Source: CAWCWK01 sp963842125
GTDB lineage: Bacteria; Pseudomonadota; Alphaproteobacteria; Rhizobiales; CAWCWK01
DNA length: 64,000 bases
Assembly: GCA_963842125.1 (NCBI GenBank)
Contig: CAWJFE010000001.1
Span: forward strand, 620,001 to 684,000
Direction: 5' to 3'
In this document: in pieces, positions 17,121 to 24,983 of the stretch
Numbering within the stretch: the stretch's first letter is position 1
How the letters are laid out: every line of letters starts with the position of its first letter
The notes under the pieces: generated by a model
Seen by the model: the letters and a program-made list of their open reading frames with translations, nothing else
Databases searched by the model: none
Told to the model about the DNA's origin: nothing
Program-made: the position numbers and the translations under genes

Positions 17121-17359
17121 AAGGGGTCACCGCCGCTGGCCTTCCGAGAAGAGGATATCAATCCCCCTCTCCTGTGATCCAGTTCCAAAGTCGGAACAAA
17201 CTCACAGTGGCGATCCAAAGATACCGCCATATAGAAGGTTTCTTGCGATGCCGCCGCTGGTGCTGACCGTCGTCTTTGCTCATGACTTCTACTCCTCTGT
17301 CCCGGCCAAAATTGGCCCCCGTAGGAAAGAGGAAGATGATCAGCGGCGTTTGACCCCTT
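17121..17359 (-). ncRNA. Candidate retron msr-msd RNA bounded by a1/a2-like inverted repeat
   Basis: Read on the minus strand, the stretch begins AAGGGGTCAAACGCCGCTG (17359-17341) and ends with its complement CAGCGGCGGTGACCCCTT (17138-17121): 9 bp plus 8 bp paired around a one-base bulge. This is the arrangement of retron a1/a2 arms. Between them are a two-part hairpin (TCCTCT/AGAGGA enclosing GGCCAATTTTGGCC, ~17302-17336) and a longer one (CTGTGA-GTTCC/GGAAC-TCACAG, ~17171-17206). It lies just upstream of the HTH-RT genes, the usual place for msr-msd. A small reading frame (17158-17283) occupies the same strand, so the call is tentative. Confidence 0.45.
17158..17283 (-). CDS. Possible 41-residue small membrane-active protein
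   Basis: ATG at 17283 has a strong GAGGAG ribosome site seven to eight bases upstream. The peptide has a basic, polar N-terminus (MSKDDGQHQRRHRKK), then a Trp-rich hydrophobic or amphipathic stretch (WRYLWIATVSLFRLWNWI), then GEGD. That layout fits a single membrane helix. It would be the first gene of the RT operon and could be a small toxin effector, as membrane proteins are in some retrons. It lies wholly inside the candidate msr-msd RNA, so one of the two readings may be accidental. Confidence 0.42.
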   Translation of the reverse strand: MSKDDGQHQRRHRKKPSIWRYLWIATVSLFRLWNWITGEGD

Positions 17360-17584
17360 ACATGCCGCACCCGGTCCCGGACGGGTGCGGCCAGCGGCCA
17401 CCCCGCGCGCCGAGACGCAGATGAGAGTTGAAGGCACAAAGCCTTCACAGGGCCTCCGGCCCCAGGTCTCGTCGGGTTCTGCATAAGCAAGGTTCATCAC
17501 GCCAAGAGACATAGCAGGTCGCTGGCCTGCGACAAGTAGAATATCGCTCGGAGCGATTTTATCCCCAAGCAGCTTGTTCGACCG
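17284..17584. other. Leader region upstream of the retron-like operon
   Basis: No supported protein. Besides the 5' arm of the candidate RNA it holds a strong hairpin, GCCGCACCC/GGGTGCGGC (17364-17391), directly before that arm, a GAAGGC/GCCTTC hairpin near 17430, and a palindrome ATCGCTCGGAGCGAT followed by TTTTA (~17543-17562). The operon promoter should lie here, but I could not identify one with confidence. Confidence 0.45.
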
Positions 17585-17662
17585 TCAGCGCCGAAGAGGC
17601 GCCGGCCGGAGGCCGCCCTCGCGGAGGCGTTCGGCGCGAAGCGCCGTTAGCCGTGAGCGATA
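17585..17662. repeat. 78-bp direct repeat, left copy
   Basis: Matches 18475-18553 except for a small difference near its GCGCG(A/GC)AGCGCC segment. It can fold, with CGCCGAA near the start complementary to TTCGGCG ~35 bp later, and ends GTTAGCCGTGAGCGATA. With the right copy it brackets the higBA module exactly. Confidence 0.9.
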
Positions 17663-17694
17663 GGTTCAAAGCTCTCGCAGATCGCCCTGCCTCA

Positions 17695-18078
17695 CTACGC
17701 AGCCTGATTGTGCGGTATCCGAACCAGAAGATCGCTAGGCACACCCCAAGCCTCCGCAATCCGCCGCATCCCCGCAAGCGTCAGCGGTCGCTTCCGCCCC
17801 ATCACCTCAGACGCCCGCGAACGCGATCCCAGCACGCGGCCGAGGTCGGCCTGCGTCAGCCCACGCTGCTCCATGACCTCTTCGAGCGCCGCCACCGCGT
17901 CCGGTGCATCGATCGGCCAGCGCTTCGCCTCATAGGCTTCGATGAGCGCGGCCAGCACGTCGAACCGCTCGGCTTCCGGCGTGCCGCGCTTCGGCTCGTC
18001 ATCGAAATAGGTCTCGATTGCGCGCAAAGCCCAATCGTAGTCCGCCTCGCTGCGGATCGCGCGGATATCCATCTTCAT
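17695..18078 (-). CDS. higA: HigA-type antitoxin (XRE HTH)
   Basis: A 127-residue antitoxin of the COG5499 HigA group. The N-terminal part (IRSEADYDWALRAIETYFDDEP ... RFDVLAALIEAYEAKRWPI) is the toxin-binding region. The C-terminal HTH (GLTQADLGRVLGSRSRASEVMGRKRPLTLAGMRRI) binds DNA. It neutralises HigB and represses the operon. It starts 12 bp after the higB stop: toxin first, antitoxin second, the normal higBA order. An AGGAGA-like ribosome site precedes it. It lies between the two 78-bp direct repeats. Confidence 0.93.
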   Translation of the reverse strand: MKMDIRAIRSEADYDWALRAIETYFDDEPKRGTPEAERFDVLAALIEAYEAKRWPIDAPDAVAALEEVMEQRGLTQADLGRVLGSRSRASEVMGRKRPLTLAGMRRIAEAWGVPSDLLVRIPHNQAA

Positions 18079-18090
18079 CGCTCTCTCCTT

Positions 18091-18384
18091 TCAGACGGTG
18101 GCCGCGTCGATGCGGTCGTATTCGGCGTGCGTGCCGACGAACTTGATCAGCACGCGGCGGTATTCGTAGGACACGCGAACGATCAGCCGATATTTGTTGC
18201 CGCCGATATTGAAGATCACCCGGTTGTCGGCCACGAAATCGGCGCTGCGGAAGGCTGCTTTCACGTCGGCCGGGCTCGTCCACTCGGCATGAGTGACGAG
18301 CGCGTACCACGTCTTGAGCGGCATCTCGGCGCGCGGCTCGCGCTCCCAGAACTCGCGCAACGTTCGTCTCGCAATGACCTGCAC
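18091..18384 (-). CDS. higB: HigB-type toxin (RelE-like mRNA interferase)
   Basis: A 97-residue toxin starting at GTG 18384 with VQVIARRTLREFWERE, which matches the start of HigB proteins. The core DNRVIFNIGGNKYRLIVRVSYEYRRVLIKFVGTHAEYD is diagnostic of the HigB_toxin family, which cleaves ribosome-bound mRNA. A longer reading starting upstream would run through the operator and is rejected. It is cotranscribed with higA. Confidence 0.92.
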   Translation of the reverse strand: MQVIARRTLREFWEREPRAEMPLKTWYALVTHAEWTSPADVKAAFRSADFVADNRVIFNIGGNKYRLIVRVSYEYRRVLIKFVGTHAEYDRIDAATV

Positions 18385-18399
18385 ATGGGAGATGTAACA

Positions 18400-18418
18400 T
18401 GTTCCCATTCTGGGAACA
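18400..18418. promoter_or_regulatory. Palindromic operator upstream of higB
   Basis: TGTTCCC-ATTCT-GGGAACA is a perfect 7-bp inverted repeat 15 bp upstream of the higB GTG. The position and symmetry fit a HigA or HigBA binding site for autorepression. Confidence 0.6.
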
Positions 18419-18474
18419 ACCAGAATCTGTCTCGTCAAGAAATGCGACTTACCCCCAACGCCCACGCCCAGCCT

Positions 18475-18553
18475 TCAGCGCCGAAGAGGCGCCGGCCGGA
18501 GGCCGCCCTCGCGGAGGCGTTCGGCGCGGCAGCGCCGTTAGCCGTGAGCGATA
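18475..18553. repeat. 78-bp direct repeat, right copy
   Basis: The second copy of the 17585-17662 repeat in the same orientation, starting TCAGCGCCGAAGAGG and ending GTGAGCGATA. It differs by one inserted base and one substitution near 18530. Weak similarity (AAAGCYCTCG) continues ~15 bp beyond both copies. Confidence 0.9.
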
Positions 18554-19455
18554 TCGCAAAGCCCTCGTCACGCGGGGTGGCGCGAGCGATGGGGGTCGAG
18601 CGAACCTCCCGGTGCCGCGCACGACCCGCTCGCGACGCAGCGCCTGGCGGCGCTCGTCAGCCCATCCCCAACCCCTTCGCTTTACTGCCTCTCGCCGACG
18701 GGCTGCCTTGGGAAGGGGCTTTTGCTCGCTGCCGGGTGGGTGGCGCGCGGCGGGCGTTATCAACAAATGCGGGTTTGCGGCTCGTTTGCTTGCGCTAGGG
18801 TGCGGTCACTCCCCGCCTCACGAGGCAGCGCCGACCGCGAACCAGGCCGGCGTGGGGTGGGGGGATGCGGCGCTCGCGCCCGGACGGTCTGGTTCCCGTC
18901 CGGTCCCGAGGGGTCCGTGCCGATATGCGCCCGTCCGGCACCGGCCGGGGGAGCATGCGAGGGCATCGCGGATAGGGGGTTGCCGGGTTCAGCGCCAGGC
19001 AGCGTCCAGCGTCCGGGGGGCTCGCGGTGCTTCGCCGCCGGGGACGACCGGTCCGCCTTCCCCCGACACCTTGGTGGCGGGCACGAGGCTTAAGGCAGGT
19101 TAGCCCGCCCCGAAACGTCTCGCTCACGCGAGGCGCGGGGCCGGCGCCGCCGAAGCGCGCCAGGCAGGGAACGGGGCGCTCAGCGCCCATGAAGTCGCCG
19201 CCCTTGGGAGCGGTCTTGGACCGTTGCTGACAACAACAGAAGGCCCGGCAACCGGGCATGCGGCCCTATGACCGCTCCCACGCCTCGGCCCCGCCGAACA
19301 TCGGCAGGCCGGGATCGACGCCCCCCACCTCCGCGCCCGCCGCGCGGAGACGCATCGTGCTGCGCGCTCGCATGATGCCGCCGCTCCGCGAAGGCTGGCC
19401 CCTCCCCCCGTCTCGAACGCGCTACGCCCGCTCGTCCTCTACGCCCGCTCGTCCA
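18554..19455. other. ~900-bp stretch without a recognisable gene
   Basis: Very G-rich on the plus strand between ~18830 and 19050 and full of GC-rich inverted repeats. Open frames are long only because of base composition and show no domain or consistent ribosome site. A promoter-like TTGCGG...TAGGGT lies near 18773-18800. GCCCGG-CAA-CCGGGC at ~19240-19255 could act as a terminator on the minus strand. A structured RNA is possible; I could not match it to tmRNA, RNase P or SRP RNA. Confidence 0.4.
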
Positions 19456-19908
19456 CTACGCCCGCTCATCCTTGGGGCTCCCCATCACCACATAGCTCGT
19501 GATCGTGTTGACCTGCGGCAGCGCGCCCAGCACCTCGGTGTGGAAATGCTTGTAGGCCGCAAGATCCCGCGTCTCGACGCGCAGCATGTATTCGATCGTG
19601 CCGGTGATGTTGTGGCATTCGCGAACTTGCGGCGCCTGCGTGATCGAGCGCTCGAACGCCTCCTGGCTCGCCTTGGTGTGGTCCGAGAGCCCGACGCCGA
19701 CATAGGCGGTGAACGTGTCGCCGAGCCGGGCCCGGTCGAGCACCGCCCGGTAGCCCGCGATGACGCCGGAGCGCTCCAGCGCCTGCACCCGGCGCAAGGT
19801 GGCCGAGGCGGAGAGGCCGATACGCGCGCTGAGGTCGGCATTGCTCACGCGGCCGTCTCGCGCGAGTTCGCGCAAGATTCGCTCGTCCATGCGGTCCAAG
19901 GCGCTCAT
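19456..19908 (-). CDS. Lrp/AsnC-family transcriptional regulator
   Basis: A 150-residue regulator. The N-terminal HTH (LDRMDERILRELARDGRVSNADLSARIGLSASATLRRVQALE) is the standard Lrp start. The C-terminal RAM domain (TAYVGVGL ... VRECHNITGTIEYMLRVE ... ITSYVVMG) binds amino acids. It is divergent from the LysE-type exporter with ~70 bp between, so it most likely controls that exporter in response to an amino acid. The start at 19908 is where the family begins; longer frames are antisense to the exporter. Confidence 0.94.
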   Translation of the reverse strand: MSALDRMDERILRELARDGRVSNADLSARIGLSASATLRRVQALERSGVIAGYRAVLDRARLGDTFTAYVGVGLSDHTKASQEAFERSITQAPQVRECHNITGTIEYMLRVETRDLAAYKHFHTEVLGALPQVNTITSYVVMGSPKDERA

Positions 19909-19980
19909 CGATTGCGATGATCGGCGGATCGACGAGCGATTCGCAAGCCCCTGTCGCGCAAGGAGGCGCATGATGCCGGC

Positions 19981-20646
19981 ATGAACCCGATGCTCGATGC
20001 CGATCTCCTCCTGGCGCTCGCCGCCTTCGCCTTCGTGTCCTCGATCACGCCGGGCCCCAACAACCTGATGCTGATGGCGTCGGGCGCGAATTTCGGGGTG
20101 CGGCGTACGATCCCGCACATGCTCGGCGTCGCGCTCGGCTTCGTCCTCATGGTGGCGCTGGTCGGCATCGGGCTCGTCGGCGTCTTCGAGGCCTATCCGG
20201 TCAGCTACACCCTCCTCAAGGTGGTGAGCGTCGCCTATCTCCTCTGGCTCGCCTGGCGGATCGCCAACAGCGCACCGCCCGAGCCGGCTAGAACGGCCAA
20301 GACGGCCAAGACGGCCAAGACGGTCGAGACGGTCGAGACGGTCGAGACGAGCGAAGGCGGCCGACCGATGACCTTCGTCGAGGCCGCGCTCTTCCAATGG
20401 GTGAACCCCAAGGCCTGGGCCATGGCGCTGACGGCCGTGACCGTCTACGCGCCCTCGCGCAGCCTCGGCGCCATCCTCCTCGTCGCCTGCGTCTTCGGGG
20501 CAGTCAACCTGCCCTCGGTCGGCTCCTGGGCCGTGCTCGGCCGGCAGATGCGCCGCGTGCTGACCAACCGGACGCGGCTTCGCGTCTTCAACGCCGCGAT
20601 GGCCCTCCTCCTCGTCGCCTCGCTCCTGCCCGTGGTCTGGACCTGA
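19981..20646 (+). CDS. LysE/RhtB-family amino-acid exporter
   Basis: A 221-residue membrane protein with about six helices. The family signature ITPGPNNLMLMASGANFG follows the first helix (~residues 22-40), and FQWVNPKAWAMAL (~138-150) is the second conserved block. It exports amino acids or derivatives. The cytoplasmic loop between helices 3 and 4 is expanded by a 9-bp DNA repeat encoding (KTA)n(VET)n. The divergent Lrp regulator is its probable controller. Confidence 0.93.
   Translation: MNPMLDADLLLALAAFAFVSSITPGPNNLMLMASGANFGVRRTIPHMLGVALGFVLMVALVGIGLVGVFEAYPVSYTLLKVVSVAYLLWLAWRIANSAPPEPARTAKTAKTAKTVETVETVETSEGGRPMTFVEAALFQWVNPKAWAMALTAVTVYAPSRSLGAILLVACVFGAVNLPSVGSWAVLGRQMRRVLTNRTRLRVFNAAMALLLVASLLPVVWT
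20293..20346 (+). repeat. 9-bp tandem repeat inside the LysE-type gene
   Basis: Three units of ACGGCCAAG followed by three of ACGGTCGAG keep the reading frame and encode a charged KTA/VET loop. Because the unit is a multiple of three, copy-number change would alter loop length without a frameshift. Confidence 0.9.
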
Positions 20647-20815
20647 CCCGTCAGCGCCGCGCGGGTTGGAACGGATATGTTGACGAGCGGCTGTGCGGTC
20701 GTGGTCTATGGCTGGTAGCACGCTGCCGCGAGGTTTGCCTTGCCGCCGGTATTGAGCCAACAGCGGCGGTGACCCCTCCCCCCTCTGGCTGGGGAGCAGA
20801 GCAAGGAAAGATCCA

Positions 20816-21631
20816 ATGACCGAAGCCGCCGACATCGTGAGGGAGAGGGCACCGGGCTTCGTGCTCGAGATCGGGCTCGTCCTCGGCTCGGGGCTCGGCG
20901 GGCTCGCCGACGCCGTCGCGGATGCGGTCCGGGTGCCCTATCGCGATCTTGCGGGGTTTCCGGCGGCGGGGGTGAGCGGCCATGCCGGGCAGCTGGTGCT
21001 CGGCCGGCTCGGCGGCGTTCCGGTCGCGGTCTGCCAGGGCCGGGCCCATGCCTACGAGCATGGCGACGCGACCGTGATGCGCCCCGCGATCGAGACGCTG
21101 CAGGCGATCGGCTGCCGAGCGCTCGTTCTCACCAATGCGGCCGGCTCGCTCCGGCCCGAAATGGGGCCGGGATCACTGATGCTGATCCGCGACCATATCA
21201 ATCTCTCCGGCCTCAACCCGCTCGTCGGCGAGACGGGCGACGCGCGCTTCACCGCGATGACGGGGGCCTATGATGCCGGGATGGCCGAGGCGATCCGCGA
21301 AGCGTCCGGCGAGGGCGATCTTCATGAGGGCGTCTACGCCTGGATGCTGGGCCCGAGTTTCGAGACGCCGGCCGAGATCGCGATGCTGAAGGTGCTCGGC
21401 GCAGACGCCGTCGGCATGTCGACGGTGCCCGAGGTCATCATCGCGCGCCGGCTGGGAATGAAGGCGGCCGCGATCTCGACGATCACCAATATGGGCGCCG
21501 GCCTCACCGAGGAGACGCTGAGCCATGCGCAGACCAAGCGGGAGGGCGAGAAGGCCGCCGCGCGCCTCATCACCCTTCTCGAGACGGCGATGCCCGGCCT
21601 GCAGGCGCGGACCGGGCATCTGGTCGGATAG
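20816..21631 (+). CDS. punA: Purine nucleoside phosphorylase (trimeric type)
   Basis: A 271-residue enzyme that splits inosine/guanosine and their deoxy forms with phosphate, giving free base and (deoxy)ribose-1-phosphate in purine salvage. Motifs are complete: LVLGSGLGGLAD phosphate loop, VSGHAGQL, QGRAHAYEHGD, LTNAAGSLRPEMGPG, LGPSFETPAEI, GMSTVPEVIIAR and ISTITNMGAGL. The size and these motifs assign it to the low-molecular-mass trimeric class. A gap of ~170 bp after the LysE gene suggests its own promoter. Confidence 0.94.
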   Translation: MTEAADIVRERAPGFVLEIGLVLGSGLGGLADAVADAVRVPYRDLAGFPAAGVSGHAGQLVLGRLGGVPVAVCQGRAHAYEHGDATVMRPAIETLQAIGCRALVLTNAAGSLRPEMGPGSLMLIRDHINLSGLNPLVGETGDARFTAMTGAYDAGMAEAIREASGEGDLHEGVYAWMLGPSFETPAEIAMLKVLGADAVGMSTVPEVIIARRLGMKAAAISTITNMGAGLTEETLSHAQTKREGEKAAARLITLLETAMPGLQARTGHLVG

Positions 21632-21647
21632 GGCTTGCGCCGACGTC

Positions 21648-23894
21648 CTATTTGGTCAGCCGCAGGTGTGCGATCGCGCTGCCGATCTGGTTGAAGACCG
21701 TCACGAGTTCCTTGGCCGAGGTCGCTTCAAAGGCGTGCTTGGCATCGGTCGCGCAGGTCTGGAGCATCTTGCGGACATCGTCCATCCACCAGCCCTTATC
21801 GGGGTTGAACATGATGGTGTAGACCTCGATCTCGTGATCGTCCTTCACCGTCTCGCAGACCTCGAGGACCTTCTCGTCGAGCTTCTCCCGGATCTTGTCG
21901 CGATTGTCGGTCCCGAGGCGCGCCTCTCTGGCATAGCCGAGGCCGGTATAGTCGGACTTCGTCCACCAGACGTTCTGCTCCTGCATCAGGTTCACGCCGT
22001 CCGTCATCAGGACGATGATCTTGCGGTTGCGCTCCGCCCCGTAGTCTTCGCCCTGGGTGAAGGGCGCGCCCGGCGAGAGCGTGCGCCAGCCCCAGGTGAG
22101 ACCGAGCGCGACATTGGTGCCCGAGCCCTTGTAGGGGCGCAGCGCCTCGATCGTCTCGTCGAGCGCGGCACGCTTGTCGGTCAGCGGCACGATCGGGTCC
22201 GGGCAGGCCGCGTTCGGCGACTGCTCGTCATAGCCCCTGGCACCGCCGAAGCCGAACTCGTTGCGCACCTCGGCGTCCTCGTCGATCTTGCCGTATTTCC
22301 ACAGGAAGCCCTGCACCGAGGCGCCGTGGTCGCGAACGTTGTCGCGCCATTTGCTCGTCGCCTTCTTGGGCTGCTTGTTCAGCACCCAGTCGTGAACGTA
22401 GCTGTCGTCGTCGATATAGCTGTTTCGGCTCGTCTTGCCGCCCACGGCCTCGTCGTTCGAGCCCTTCTTGTCGATCTCGTCCGGCCAGAGATAGGGCACG
22501 AAGAGCGTGTCGGCCCGGGCCTTGGACGGCGGCGTATCGGTCACGTCATAGGGCTCGGGGCGCATCTCGACGCAGCCCGCCCAAGGGATGCCCATCTCGT
22601 CGAAGAGATCGAAGTGGTTGACCTTCTGCAACTCGATCTGGCAGTCGACATACTCGTCGTCCATCGTCATGTCGCGCCAGGCATCGTCCTCGCCATTGGC
22701 CCATTTCGTATGGATGACCTCGTCCTTCTTGGCCTTCGCGGTCTTGTCCTTCTTGTCCTTCTTGTCTTTCTTGCCCTTGCCCTTGCCCTTCTTGTCGTCG
22801 TCATCCTTCTTGTCTGCCAGCGCAGACGGGACGAGGAAGGAACCAACGGCGTCGAGGGCGCCATAGACGGCGTCGCCCGTGATGGAGGCGAGACGCTGCC
22901 AGGGCGCGTCGGGATGCTCGAGATCGGGCGCGAACCCGAGATCGTCGGGCATGGGTTTGGGCGGTGTAGTCGGCGGCGTTGGCGTGGTGGTCGGCGGCGT
23001 GGAGGGCTTGGGCGTCGAGGGCTTGGGCGTCGAGGGCTTCGGCGTCGAGGGCTTCGGATCCTTGGGCGGCGGCGGCGGCGCGAGGCAATCCTCCGAGCGG
23101 CTGACGAAGAGATTGCGCTGGCCCCACTTATGGTTGATTCGCTCGAACCAGTTACCGTGGAACTTCGAGTCGCCCTTCACGTCCATCCACGCCATGTGGG
23201 ACGGATCGGCCTTGACGTTGACGGTCGTGACGTAAGGCACGAGCGAGACCTTGACGACCTCGGAGTCGTCGCCGCCCTGGAAGAGGATGTCGACGAAGTC
23301 CTTGGAGCCCTCGCGCAGCGCGGCCATATGCGGCTTCATCGAGCCCGTGACGTCGACGACGAGGGCGACCTCGGCCCGCTCGCCGGCATTGGCGACGCTC
23401 GTTGCGCCGACATCCGTCCGGCTCATGTCGCGGTCGCTGAGGAGCGAGGTGAGGCCGAGAAAGTAGTTGTCCATGCTGGTCGCGAAATCGACCTTGACGG
23501 CGGCGCGGTCGTCGAGCGGCGTCCAGGTGAAGGGCTGGCCGCGATAGGCATCGGGCAGGTTCGCATCGAGCGTGGTGCGGATGATCGCCTCGACTTCCCT
23601 GTCGGAGCGCGTCAGGTTGCGTGCGCCGGCGAGCGCCGCGGCATCGGCCGCGCCCTGCACCTTGGCCTTGAGGCTGCTCCCACGCATCACGTCGGTCGCG
23701 CCGCCGGCGAGGAGGAGGGCCGGGAGGACGGCGATACCGAAGATGATCGCGACCACGCCGCGCTCGTTCCGCCCGAAGCCGGTCACGCTGTTGAGGGCGC
23801 GGCTGCGAAGGCGGCTCAAGCGGCTCGCAGGCGCTGCATCGCGCGAAGTTCTGGTTGCGGCGTCGACAGAGCCAGTGGGCGTTCCCATGGACAT
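21648..23894 (-). CDS. TadG-like pilus/surface protein with von Willebrand A domain
   Basis: A 748-residue protein. Residues ~40-90 (GRNERGVVAIIFGIAVLPALLLAGGATDVMR ... KVQGAADAAALAGAR) are the TadE/TadG N-terminal pilin-like anchor with one membrane helix. A vWA domain follows with MIDAS-like DVTGS (181-185) and VLMTDGVN near residue 625. The two vWA halves are separated by a long insert with repeated PKPST units, Pro/Thr-rich and Asp/Lys-rich tracts, and acidic segments. It would face the periplasm or surface and act in adhesion or tight-adherence pilus function; no other tad genes are in the window. AGGAG supports the start. Confidence 0.85.
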   Translation of the reverse strand: MSMGTPTGSVDAATRTSRDAAPASRLSRLRSRALNSVTGFGRNERGVVAIIFGIAVLPALLLAGGATDVMRGSSLKAKVQGAADAAALAGARNLTRSDREVEAIIRTTLDANLPDAYRGQPFTWTPLDDRAAVKVDFATSMDNYFLGLTSLLSDRDMSRTDVGATSVANAGERAEVALVVDVTGSMKPHMAALREGSKDFVDILFQGGDDSEVVKVSLVPYVTTVNVKADPSHMAWMDVKGDSKFHGNWFERINHKWGQRNLFVSRSEDCLAPPPPPKDPKPSTPKPSTPKPSTPKPSTPPTTTPTPPTTPPKPMPDDLGFAPDLEHPDAPWQRLASITGDAVYGALDAVGSFLVPSALADKKDDDDKKGKGKGKKDKKDKKDKTAKAKKDEVIHTKWANGEDDAWRDMTMDDEYVDCQIELQKVNHFDLFDEMGIPWAGCVEMRPEPYDVTDTPPSKARADTLFVPYLWPDEIDKKGSNDEAVGGKTSRNSYIDDDSYVHDWVLNKQPKKATSKWRDNVRDHGASVQGFLWKYGKIDEDAEVRNEFGFGGARGYDEQSPNAACPDPIVPLTDKRAALDETIEALRPYKGSGTNVALGLTWGWRTLSPGAPFTQGEDYGAERNRKIIVLMTDGVNLMQEQNVWWTKSDYTGLGYAREARLGTDNRDKIREKLDEKVLEVCETVKDDHEIEVYTIMFNPDKGWWMDDVRKMLQTCATDAKHAFEATSAKELVTVFNQIGSAIAHLRLTK

Positions 23895-24038
23895 GGCGGT
23901 TCTCCTTCTGCAGGTCGTTGCAGAGGAAGATGCGCCCCAATCCTCGCCAGGACTTTAATTCAAATCCCACACGCCGACGGGACTTCGCTCAGGTTTAACA
24001 CAAAGCTTCCAGGACTTGTCGAACCGGACGCGCCACCT

Positions 24039-24983
24039 TTACTGGTTCTCAACCATGACTTGACCGAGGGCGCTGCCGCTGAGGAAGGCGGCCTCGATGC
24101 GCCCGCCCAGACACGCATCGCCGCAATAGCCGATCCGGCCATCGGACGAGAGGAGATACTCGCTGCCGAGCGGCGTCTCGACCTGCGAGAAGCGCCAACG
24201 ATGCGCGCTGGAGCCGACGACGTCCGGCAAGGTCCCGCCGGCGAGATCGGCGAGCGCCCCCAGGAGGTGCGCCGACACGGTCTCGCGATCGTCCTCGAGA
24301 TGCGCGCGCGAGAAGGCGGGGCCGCCATGGACGATCCAGCGATGGCCGGGCGCGCGGCCGGGCTTGGCGCCCTCATGGGCGAGCCAGCCGATCGGCCCCG
24401 AGGCCGAGCGCCGCGTCTCGGGAAGGTCGGGCGCTTCGGCGAACGTCACCATCAGCGACCAGCAGGGCGCGATGACGGCCTCGGCGATCCGATCGAAGGG
24501 CGCGCCGAAGGGTGCGAGCAACGTGTCGGCCTGCGGCGCCGGCACGGCGCAGACGATGGCATCGAAGGGGCCAGCGTCCGATCCGCCCTCGAAGGCGAGC
24601 GAGAGACCGTCATCGCCGCGCCGGATGGCGCTCACCCGGATCTCGCGCCGGATGTCGAGACCATCGGCGAGCGGCCTGACGAGGCCGCTCATGCCCGGCA
24701 GGCCGACGATGCGGCGCGTGTCGGACTTGGCATGGGGCCAGTCGGCGGCGGCACCGGCCGCGATCGCGCGGTCGGCATAGGCGCGGAAGGCCGGATCACG
24801 CACGCTGGCATATTGCGCACCGTGGTCGAAGGCCTCGCCGAAACCGCCATCCGCACCGCGCCGCGTCGCAAGCCGGCCGCCGAGCCCACGGCTCTTCTCG
24901 AAGACGCGCACGCGCCGCCCGGCATCCTGAAGCGTGCGGGCGGCGGCGAGACCGGCAATGCCTGCGCCTATGATGGCGAACAT
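24039..24983 (-). CDS. Renalase-like NAD(P)/FAD-dependent oxidoreductase
   Basis: A 314-residue flavoprotein of the COG3380 type. The N-terminal dinucleotide fold IIGAGIAGLAAARTLQDAGRRVRVFEKSRGLGGRLATRR is complete. A C-terminal GYCGDACLGGRIEAAFLSGSALG block closes the FAD site. It oxidises a small NAD-like or amine substrate; the identity is unknown. Longer in-frame starts read antisense to the DUF393 gene and are rejected. It is divergent from the DUF393/photolyase-like pair, with which this family is often found. Confidence 0.88.
   Translation of the reverse strand: MFAIIGAGIAGLAAARTLQDAGRRVRVFEKSRGLGGRLATRRGADGGFGEAFDHGAQYASVRDPAFRAYADRAIAAGAAADWPHAKSDTRRIVGLPGMSGLVRPLADGLDIRREIRVSAIRRGDDGLSLAFEGGSDAGPFDAIVCAVPAPQADTLLAPFGAPFDRIAEAVIAPCWSLMVTFAEAPDLPETRRSASGPIGWLAHEGAKPGRAPGHRWIVHGGPAFSRAHLEDDRETVSAHLLGALADLAGGTLPDVVGSSAHRWRFSQVETPLGSEYLLSSDGRIGYCGDACLGGRIEAAFLSGSALGQVMVENQ

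Noticed and set aside
17121..17359. MITE explanation for the inverted repeat upstream of the HTH gene
   Set aside because: No target-site duplication at the ends and only one copy in the window; position and strand fit a retron RNA better.
17585..18553. Integron attC sites flanking higBA
   Set aside because: The repeat has a GTTAGCC-like end but no matching RYYYAAC site at its other end, and no integron integrase is present.
18760..19260. tmRNA, RNase P RNA or SRP RNA in the gene-free region
   Set aside because: I searched by eye for a tag ending in hydrophobic AA-stop, the RNase P P4 sequence and the SRP GGAAGCAGCC loop and found none on either strand.
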